Shown: piece after piece, positions 1 to 4,911 of the stretch | Position numbering within the stretch: the stretch's first letter is position 1 | Layout: the number at the start of each line of letters is the position of its first letter | DNA from: an uncultured Mollicutes bacterium | GTDB taxonomy: Bacteria > Bacillota_I > Bacilli_A > RFN20 > CAG-826 | NCBI GenBank assembly: GCA_937893635.1 | Contig: CALBGF010000083.1 | Span: forward strand, 1 to 6,020 | Reading direction: 5' to 3' | Length of the DNA: 6,020 bases | Notes under the pieces: model-generated | The model's input: the letters and a program-made list of their open reading frames with translations, nothing else | What the model was told of the DNA's origin: nothing | Database searches by the model: none | Program-made: the position numbers and the translations under genes

Positions 1-210
1 GCTCAATCTGGTAACTTCTCATTACAAGCAACTGGCTTTATGATTAGAGATGGAAAACTTGCTGAACCAGTAAACTTAATTACTGTTGCAGGTAACTTAG
101 TAAAAGTATTCCAAGATGTAACTATGGTTGCTAATAATGCCGAATTATTATCAAGTGGTAATTCAGTACCATCAATCATGATTAAATCTATTGCTGTTTC
201 TGGTAATTAA
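1..210 (+). CDS. TldE/PmbA-family metalloprotease subunit, C-terminal end (partial)
   Basis: This is the last 69 codons of a gene that begins before the window, read in frame from base 1 to a TAA at 208-210. The translation contains GNFSLQATGFMIRDGKLAEPV, LITVAGNL, a stretch ending NNAELL, and a C-terminus SIMIKSIAVSGN. This matches the C-terminal domain of the TldD/PmbA family, whose members show a Gly-Phe-x-Ile/Val-x-x-Gly strand, the phrase 'TIAGNL' and a final hydrophobic strand ending near Ser/Ala-Gly. In that family TldD and TldE (PmbA) form a cytoplasmic protease heterodimer acting on unfolded peptides or modified peptide precursors. The TldD subunit carries the metal site. No HExxxH motif can be seen because the N-terminal part is missing. 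The short ending, and 'ITVAGNL' rather than a TldD-type tail, favour TldE, but this is inferred from a fragment. A hairpin terminator follows 16 bases after the stop. Confidence 0.8.
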   Translation, partial: AQSGNFSLQATGFMIRDGKLAEPVNLITVAGNLVKVFQDVTMVANNAELLSSGNSVPSIMIKSIAVSGN

Positions 211-226
211 TTGTTAAATCATTTTT

Positions 227-270
227 AAAAAGATGCAAATCTCATAACATAAAGGTTTGCTTCTTTTTTT
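227..270. terminator. Bidirectional rho-independent terminator between convergent genes
   Basis: The arms at 227-242 and 253-268 pair (AAAAAGATGCAAATCT against AGGTTTGCTTCTTTTT), with one T-T mismatch and one G-T wobble and a 10-base loop. On the plus strand the hairpin ends in a T-rich tract (261-270) and would end the TldE-like gene. On the minus strand it ends in TTTTT (231-227) and would end the two-gene cassette coming from the right. One structure serving two convergent transcripts is common in compact low-GC genomes. Confidence 0.75.
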
Positions 271-308
271 GTATAGTTTTTCATTCTAATTAATAAATAA
301 ACTAATCA

Positions 309-566
309 TCATTTAATTCGTCTATTAAAATCATCAAAATCAAAATCTTCAATATTTAAATTATCAATTACATCTTCTGCCGAATTCAATAAATCTTCAT
401 TTATTTGCTGGTTGTCTCCACTAGCGTTTGCTAATGGTATAACAAACAAATTTTCGATGTGTTCTAATAATTCATAGCGAAGATCATCATTTAACGGCAA
501 AAACGAATCTAATTCTTTTACATTAGATTTTAAAAATTCAATTGTTTTTTTGCTTGCTTTTTTCAT
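309..566 (-). CDS. Small acidic protein, possible antitoxin of a two-gene cassette
   Basis: An 85-residue protein that I do not recognise by name. I chose the ATG at 566-564 because it is preceded by AAAGGAAG at about the right distance. Longer in-frame starts at 629 and 605 lie deeper inside the upstream gene and have no ribosome binding site. The N-terminus is basic (KKASKK). The rest is strongly acidic: by my count 19 Asp/Glu against 10 Lys/Arg overall, with a tail around NIEDFDFDDFNRRIK. The middle (about 25-45, DLRYELLEHIENLFVIPL) looks helical and amphipathic. It overlaps the end of the upstream basic-protein gene by 29 bases, so the two are almost certainly co-transcribed and probably translationally coupled. 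A small acidic partner overlapping a small basic protein is typical of antitoxins, but no known antitoxin DNA-binding fold is evident, so the role is inferred from context. The stop is TGA, immediately followed by a second in-frame TGA. Confidence 0.6.
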   Translation of the reverse strand: MKKASKKTIEFLKSNVKELDSFLPLNDDLRYELLEHIENLFVIPLANASGDNQQINEDLLNSAEDVIDNLNIEDFDFDDFNRRIK

Positions 567-858
567 TGCTAAAAACTTCCTTTCTTTTTTGCAATTCTTT
601 GTCATGATATTTTCTAACGGAACAAACATATTTATTACTAGGATTAATGACAGTTAATGTTTTTTTATCATCCATTCTAATATAAAACAACCTATTCAAT
701 AAATCAAACATTGGTTTTGATTTGTATACTGGTTTTTTTGACAAATTATATCCAAGTTCACCTTTAGAGATATTACGCTTATTCATGTCAAAAACTGCAT
801 GTTTTGTTACATAATGTCCACGTGTATGGTATGGGCGTTTAGGAATTATTTTTTTCAT
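538..858 (-). CDS. Small basic protein, DUF4258/RelE-like candidate toxin
   Basis: A 106-residue, strongly basic protein (roughly 25 Lys/Arg against 9 Asp/Glu). Around residues 19-31 it reads KHAVFDMNKRNIS, close to the His-Ala-x3-Met-x2-Arg-x-Ile-Ser helix of DUF4258-type proteins, relatives of the RelE/ParE toxin fold. Toward the end, TLTVINPSNKYVCSVRKY (67-84) resembles the paired final strands of that fold, and a Lys-rich tail follows. The start is well supported: AAGGAGG lies 8 bases before the ATG. It is the first gene of a two-gene unit and overlaps the small acidic protein by 29 bases. Toxin-first order is known for several toxin-antitoxin families (HigBA for example). If it is a toxin, an RNase acting on mRNA at or off the ribosome would be the family expectation, but I see no proven catalytic set. 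It could also be a phage- or element-derived protein of other function. Like its partner it ends in TGA, while every other complete gene here ends in TAA. Confidence 0.6.
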   Translation of the reverse strand: MKKIIPKRPYHTRGHYVTKHAVFDMNKRNISKGELGYNLSKKPVYKSKPMFDLLNRLFYIRMDDKKTLTVINPSNKYVCSVRKYHDKELQKRKEVFSNEKSKQKNN

Positions 859-866
859 TTAAAGCA

Positions 867-886
867 CCTCCTTCACGCCTATAATA
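867..886 (-). promoter_or_regulatory. Candidate -10 box and strong ribosome binding site of the basic/acidic gene pair
   Basis: On the minus strand TATTAT (886-881) is a 5-of-6 match to the -10 consensus. It sits just before an ideal Shine-Dalgarno AAGGAGG (873-867), 8 bases from the ATG at 858. No convincing -35 lies 16-18 bases upstream (GTGTTG at the 17-base position), so an activator could be needed or the real promoter may lie further up. Transcription from here would give a leader of only about 16 bases. The ribosome binding site is solid; the promoter is tentative. Confidence 0.4.
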
Positions 887-916
887 CACCCACTTTTTCA
901 AAACAACACATATATA

Positions 917-958
917 TGCGTAGCATAAATATATATGTATGCTTATGCATCATACGCA
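917..958. repeat. Second inverted repeat overlapping hairpin 1 (hairpin 2)
   Basis: TGCGTAGCATAA at 917-928 can pair with TTATGC (943-948) plus TACGCA (953-958), leaving a 4-base bulge (949-952) and a 14-base loop. Bases 943-947 are shared with the left arm of the 932-976 repeat, so the two structures compete. Competing hairpins are a hallmark of attenuators and other leader switches, but no regulated terminator is visible directly after it. Confidence 0.55.
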
Positions 959-976
959 ATCATAAGCATACATATA
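932..976. repeat. Perfect 16-bp inverted repeat (hairpin 1)
   Basis: TATATGTATGCTTATG at 932-947 is the exact reverse complement of CATAAGCATACATATA at 961-976, with a 13-base spacer. No T-tract follows on either strand, so it is not a simple terminator. It lies about 45 bases upstream of the candidate -10 of the toxin-antitoxin-like pair and downstream of the hypB terminator. It could be an operator, an RNA leader hairpin or a cruciform-prone site. Confidence 0.8.
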
Positions 977-1011
977 AAAAAGTCCAAAAAACTATTGACA
1001 AATTTTTTAAC

Positions 1012-1041
1012 ATTATATTTTTAATAAAAATTAGCGTTTAA
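1012..1041 (-). promoter_or_regulatory. Candidate upstream minus-strand promoter for the gene pair
   Basis: On the minus strand there is a perfect TATAAT at 1017-1012, with a weak TTAAAC (1041-1036) 18 bases before it. Transcription would begin near 1005 and run through the 976-917 inverted repeats into the basic/acidic gene pair, giving a structured leader of roughly 150 bases. The region is very AT-rich, so a chance -10 match is possible. Apart from this, the inverted repeats and the hypB terminator, the gene-free stretch 859-1144 holds nothing I can recognise. Confidence 0.3.
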
Positions 1042-1100
1042 ATAATTTTCACAAGAAAATAGCAAAAAAAGCAAAATTCATAGTTGACTTTCAAACACAA

Positions 1101-1136
1101 TAAAAGACCATCAATAATTTTTATTTATCAATGGCC
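1101..1136 (-). terminator. Rho-independent terminator of hypB
   Basis: On the minus strand GGCCATTGATAA (1136-1125) pairs with TTATTGATGGTC (1117-1106). This forms a 12-bp stem with three G-T wobbles and a 7-base A-rich loop, followed by TTTTA (1105-1101). It begins 8 bases after the hypB stop codon, so it separates hypB from the toxin-antitoxin-like pair further along the same strand. Confidence 0.75.
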
Positions 1137-1144
1137 TCCATTAT

Positions 1145-1816
1145 TTACTTTTTCCAACTATTTACTTGGTTAAGTAACCATTCCGCTACTTTATCAATTC
1201 CTTCTCCTGTCTTTGCAGAAATTGGAATGATAGTGGCGTTTTTATTTAGTTTTAAAATTCTTTCTTTTGCTTTTTCAATATCAAAATCAAATACACTTAA
1301 TGTATCAATCTTATTAATGATTACTAAATTGCTAATAGTAAACATTAATGGATATTTTAAAGGTTTATCATCACCTTCTGGTACACTAAGAATCATTGCA
1401 TTCTTACTTGATCCTGTATCAAACTCAGCTGGACAAACAAGATTTCCAACGTTTTCTAATATTGCTAAGTCAATGTTTTTACCTTCTAAACTACTTAAAC
1501 CTTGTCTAGTCATATCTGCATCTAAATGGCACATACCACCAGTATGAAGTTGAACTACTTCAACACCACATTTTTTCTCAATTGTATTCGCGTCACATTC
1601 GCCATCAATATCAGCTTCCATAACTGCAATATTAAGTTTATCTTTTAAGGCATTAATAACCGCTGTTAAGGTAGTGGTTTTTCCTGATCCTGGAGAAGAC
1701 ATTAAATTCAATAAGAATGTTCCCTTCTCTTTAAGTTCTTTTCTTAAATTATTTGCTTCTTTTTCGTTTGAACTAAATACACTTTGCTTAATTTCAATGA
1801 CTTTATAATTTGCCAT
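1145..1816 (-). CDS. hypB: Hydrogenase/urease-type nickel incorporation GTPase HypB
   Basis: A cytoplasmic SIMIBI-class GTPase of 223 residues that, with HypA, loads nickel into apo-enzymes, classically [NiFe] hydrogenase. Motifs in order: Walker A MSSPGSGKTT (39-48), the switch region EADIDGECDANTI (67-79), the dimer-interface metal site GGMCHLDA with Cys96-His97 and Cys128 in LVCPAEFD, the guanine-recognition NKID (168-171) and SAKTGEG (200-206). The length is normal for a HypB core. It lacks both the N-terminal CxxCGC metal site of the E. coli protein and the His-rich nickel-storage stretch seen in some species, so it should transfer nickel rather than store it. I chose the ATG at 1816 because AGAGGTGAG precedes it and because MANYKVIEIKQSVF aligns with known HypB starts. 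An in-frame extension to 1906 has no ribosome site and looks non-conserved. It is divergent from the flavoprotein-hypA operon instead of adjacent to hypA. Confidence 0.93.
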   Translation of the reverse strand: MANYKVIEIKQSVFSSNEKEANNLRKELKEKGTFLLNLMSSPGSGKTTTLTAVINALKDKLNIAVMEADIDGECDANTIEKKCGVEVVQLHTGGMCHLDADMTRQGLSSLEGKNIDLAILENVGNLVCPAEFDTGSSKNAMILSVPEGDDKPLKYPLMFTISNLVIINKIDTLSVFDFDIEKAKERILKLNKNATIIPISAKTGEGIDKVAEWLLNQVNSWKK

Positions 1817-1833
1817 ATTCTCACCTCTACGTG

Positions 1834-1842
1834 TATATAATA
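1834..1842 (-). promoter_or_regulatory. Candidate -10 region of hypB
   Basis: On the minus strand TATTATATA (1842-1834) offers overlapping -10-like hexamers about 20 bases before the hypB start codon. No good -35 is found at 16-18 bases, so this is a weak call. It lies in the 182-base gap shared with the divergent flavoprotein promoter, so one regulator could govern both directions. Confidence 0.25.
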
Positions 1843-1926
1843 AAACAAAATCGGTAAAAAAACACCAATTTTTATAAAACTTCGTTCTAATCGCCATTTT
1901 TTCCAATAATTGCTTGTAATTTATTG

Positions 1927-1955
1927 TTTACAAATGCTTAATTATTTAATAAAAT
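1927..1955 (+). promoter_or_regulatory. Near-consensus sigma-A-type promoter of the flavoprotein-hypA operon
   Basis: TTTACA (1927-1932) and TAAAAT (1950-1955) each match the housekeeping consensus at five of six positions and are separated by exactly 17 bases. The predicted start is near 1962, giving a leader of about 37 bases with AGGAG at 1987-1991, 7 bases before the ATG. TGCA-TAT-TGCA (1964-1974), a small inverted repeat right at the predicted start, could be an operator, but it is short. The strength of the match suggests high expression. Confidence 0.65.
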
Positions 1956-1998
1956 TAAATGTATGCATATTGCAATCAAGTATTAAAGGAGAATTATT

Positions 1999-4911
1999 AT
2001 GCCAGAAATGAGTAAAGCTGTCATTCCACCTCACATGACAGATAAAGAGCCAAACAAAAAGATTATCGCTCTTGGTAAAAAGATTACTGATGTTTTTGCT
2101 CACAAATTAAAAGGGGTAAAAGTTGAAGACCCAGAATATTGGGGACTTGCTGAAATTGTTACTGACGAAATGGCAGACGTTGCTTTAAAAATGGATTTAA
2201 GAAAGCACTACACATTTGCTGATTTAGTCAAGATGAACAAAGTAAAAGATGAAGATAAAGAACACTTCCAAAAACTATTAGATGAAATGAGTTATATCGG
2301 TTTATTAGAATACGATTATGGTTATCATTATGACCATAACGGAAGAACCGCTCCTCAATCAGAAAGAAGATATACTCTTCCACTATTTGTTCCAGGTAGT
2401 GCAGAATTATTTAACATGGAAGAAAAAAGAGTTAAGGAACACCCTGCTCTTGCATCATTCTTCGAAAGAATGACTTACATTCCACTAGATGGTATTACCC
2501 AAATGGTTCCACCAGGAGGATCTGGTGTTGGTATGCACGTTATTCCAGTAGAAAAAGCTATATCTATGGAAAACAAAGCTATGGATATTGAAAAATTATC
2601 TTATTGGTTAAAGAAATATGAAGGCCATATTGGTGTTGGCCCTTGTTCTTGCCGTGTAACTAGAGGCGTATTAGAAGAAGGCTGTGCTGATGAACCTGGT
2701 TCATGGTGTATTGGTGTTGGTGACTTCGCTGATTATTGCCGTGAAACTGGAAAAGGACACGATATCACAGTTGATGAAGCTATCGCTATCTTAAAAAGAG
2801 CGGAAGAAAATGGTTTCGTTCACCAAATTACTAATATCGATGGTGATAACAAAATCTTCGGTATTTGTAACTGTAATGTAAAGATTTGTAATGCTTTAAG
2901 AACATCTTTATTATTTAATACACCAAACTTATCTAGATCTGCTTACACTGCAAAAGTTGATCCTAAAAACTGTGTTGCTTGTGGTAAGTGTGTTGAATAT
3001 TGTCCAGCCGGCGCTGTTAAATTAGGTCAAAAGATTTGTACAAAGAATGGTCCTATTAACTATCCAAAGAAACCTTTACCAGATAGAGTTAAATGGGGTC
3101 CTGAACAATATGATGAAGATTATCGTGATAACGATAGAAAGAATTGTTACGACACAGGTACTGCACCTTGTAAAGTAAACTGTCCAGCTCACGTTGCTGT
3201 TCAAGGTTACTTAAAAATGGCTGCTCAAGGAAGATATCAAGAAGCTCTTGCTTTAATTAAGAAAGATAATCCATTCCCAGCTATTTGTGGTCGTGTATGT
3301 AACCATAGATGTGAAGATGCTTGTACACGTGGTACTATTGATAAACCAGTTGCTATTGATGCTGTTAAGAAATTCTTAGCAGAATTAGATTTAAAAGCAG
3401 AAACAAGATATGTTCCACCTGTCGTAATTGCTTCTTCTCCTGCAAATGAACATCCAAGAACACATTGGGATGAAAAGATTGCTATTATCGGTGCTGGTCC
3501 TGCTGGATTAGCTTGTGCTTATTATCTTGCTACAATCGGTTATTTACCAACTGTATTTGAAAAATCAAAACGTCCAGGTGGTATGATGACTTATGGTATT
3601 CCTTCATACAAACTTGAAAAAGACGTAATTGATGCTGAAATTGAAATATTAAAAGATTTAGGCGTTGAAATTAAGTGTGGCGTTGAAGTTGGTAAAGATG
3701 TAACAATCGAAGAACTCAAAAAACAAGGATTTGACGCGTTCTATATTGCAATTGGTTGCCAAGGCGGAAGATTACCTGGTATCCCTGGTGAAGATGCTAA
3801 AGGTGTTGAAATTGCTGTTGATTTCTTACATAACGCTACTGAAAATCAAGATAGAAAATTAAATGGTCCTACTGTTGTCGTCGGCGGCGGTAACGTTGCT
3901 GTTGACTGTGCAAGAACCGCTAAAAGATTTGGTTCATCAAGTGTTAGCATGGTTTGCTTAGAAAAGAGAGACGAAATGACTGCGTCTAAAGAAGAAATTT
4001 CTGAAACATTAGATGAAAATATCGCAATCTTAAATTCTTGGGGACCTAAAGAAATTGTTAAGAACGCTGACGGAACTATTAAATCAATTATATTTAAGAA
4101 ATGTGTAAGCGTTAAAAACGCTGAAGGTAAGTTTGCTCCTACTTATGATGAAAATGAAACAATGGAAATCGAAGCTAAAAATATCGTCTTTGCTATTGGT
4201 CAAAAAACAATTTGGGGTGACTTATTAAAAGGAACTAAAGTAGAATTTGTTCCTAATAGTCCACGTATTATCGCTGATAAATTAACATATCAAACTACTG
4301 ACCCTGACATCTTCGTTGGTGGTGACGTCTTAACTGGTCCAGCATTTGTTATTGATGCTATTGAACAAGGTAAATGTGCTGCTGAATCATTACATAGATA
4401 TGTAAAAGTAACTAAATTCGGTGCTCATATGACAATTGGTCGTAATAGAAGAGATTTTATCGAATTAGATAAAGGAAACTTAGATATCGATCAAGGCTAT
4501 GATAAAGCGCAAAGACAAGAAGCTGGAATGAATGATAAAGTTGATTATAAACATTCATTTAAAGATGCTCACTTAACATTATCAGAAGATCAAGTTAAAA
4601 TTGAAACTTCTAGATGTTTAGGTTGTGGTGCTTCTATTGTTGACCCTAACAGATGTATCGGCTGTGGTATTTGTACTACAAAATGTGAATTTGATGCAAT
4701 TCACTTAGTAAGAGATCATCCAGAATGTTCAAAAATGGTTAAGGCTGAAGATAAATTTAAATACATCTTACCTTATGCTATGAAACGTGCAATGAAGATT
4801 GTCTTCGCTAAGAAAACTCCAGAAGATAAAGTTGCAATCAAAAAACACAAAGACTACAAAAAAGCGCAAAAACAAGCTAAAAAAGCCGCTAAGAAAGAAG
4901 CAAATAAATAA
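1999..4911 (+). CDS. Multidomain iron-sulfur flavoprotein oxidoreductase (GltD/NfnB-like core with extra Fe-S modules)
   Basis: A 970-residue cytoplasmic redox enzyme with no signal peptide or membrane segment. Residues 1-310 are a helical, possibly winged-helix-like region followed by a Cys-rich module: CSCR (Cys216, 218), Cys229, 237 and 247, then ICNCNVKIC (Cys290, 292, 297). A ferredoxin motif CxxCxxCxxxCP follows (Cys325, 328, 331, 335). Residues 383-465 are the GltD/dihydropyrimidine-dehydrogenase-type Fe-S domain (Cys383, 391, 395, 430, 434, 438, 442; PFPAICGRVC). The FAD site is IIGAGPAGLA (496-505), the nucleotide site VVVGGGNVAVD (626-636), and DPDIFVGGD (768-776) closes the FAD domain. 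A C-terminal ferredoxin cluster (Cys886, 889, 892, 896) is preceded by CLGC (873-876). The tail is Lys-rich. It should move electrons between NAD(P)H and ferredoxin-like centres; the acceptor is unknown. It is not an ordinary glutamate synthase small subunit, being about twice that length with no gltB nearby. Its stop overlaps the hypA start by one base, tying it to nickel metabolism. Confidence 0.85.
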   Translation: MPEMSKAVIPPHMTDKEPNKKIIALGKKITDVFAHKLKGVKVEDPEYWGLAEIVTDEMADVALKMDLRKHYTFADLVKMNKVKDEDKEHFQKLLDEMSYIGLLEYDYGYHYDHNGRTAPQSERRYTLPLFVPGSAELFNMEEKRVKEHPALASFFERMTYIPLDGITQMVPPGGSGVGMHVIPVEKAISMENKAMDIEKLSYWLKKYEGHIGVGPCSCRVTRGVLEEGCADEPGSWCIGVGDFADYCRETGKGHDITVDEAIAILKRAEENGFVHQITNIDGDNKIFGICNCNVKICNALRTSLLFNTPNLSRSAYTAKVDPKNCVACGKCVEYCPAGAVKLGQKICTKNGPINYPKKPLPDRVKWGPEQYDEDYRDNDRKNCYDTGTAPCKVNCPAHVAVQGYLKMAAQGRYQEALALIKKDNPFPAICGRVCNHRCEDACTRGTIDKPVAIDAVKKFLAELDLKAETRYVPPVVIASSPANEHPRTHWDEKIAIIGAGPAGLACAYYLATIGYLPTVFEKSKRPGGMMTYGIPSYKLEKDVIDAEIEILKDLGVEIKCGVEVGKDVTIEELKKQGFDAFYIAIGCQGGRLPGIPGEDAKGVEIAVDFLHNATENQDRKLNGPTVVVGGGNVAVDCARTAKRFGSSSVSMVCLEKRDEMTASKEEISETLDENIAILNSWGPKEIVKNADGTIKSIIFKKCVSVKNAEGKFAPTYDENETMEIEAKNIVFAIGQKTIWGDLLKGTKVEFVPNSPRIIADKLTYQTTDPDIFVGGDVLTGPAFVIDAIEQGKCAAESLHRYVKVTKFGAHMTIGRNRRDFIELDKGNLDIDQGYDKAQRQEAGMNDKVDYKHSFKDAHLTLSEDQVKIETSRCLGCGASIVDPNRCIGCGICTTKCEFDAIHLVRDHPECSKMVKAEDKFKYILPYAMKRAMKIVFAKKTPEDKVAIKKHKDYKKAQKQAKKAAKKEANK

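Noticed and set aside
567..629. Extended start of the acidic protein inside the basic-protein gene
   Set aside because: The ATGs at 629 and 605 lack ribosome binding sites, while the one at 566 has AAAGGAAG; the extra residues are just another frame of the upstream gene.
917..976. CRISPR array or tRNA-like structure
   Set aside because: There are only dyads, no regularly spaced direct repeats and unique spacers, and no tRNA cloverleaf arms.
995..1023. Perfect TTGACA (995-1000) on the plus strand as a promoter
   Set aside because: No -10-like hexamer lies 16-18 bases downstream (TTTTTA at 17), and no plus-strand gene follows before hypB antisense.
799..1041. 80-codon plus-strand open frame across the inverted repeats
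   Set aside because: It starts inside the basic-protein gene on the other strand, has no ribosome binding site, and its translation simply follows the AT-rich repeats.
1131..1547. 138-codon plus-strand open frame opposite hypB
   Set aside because: It is fully antisense to a clearly conserved gene, with low-complexity hydrophobic translation and no ribosome binding site; its start lies in the hypB terminator.
1817..1906. Extended hypB start giving 30 extra residues
   Set aside because: There is no Shine-Dalgarno before the upstream ATGs, the extension looks non-conserved, and the ATG at 1816 has AGAGGTGAG before it.
1999..4911. Plain glutamate synthase small subunit (gltD)
   Set aside because: The GltD-like core covers only about residues 380-800 of 970. 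The N-terminal 380 residues and C-terminal ferredoxin module are extra, and no gltB is adjacent.
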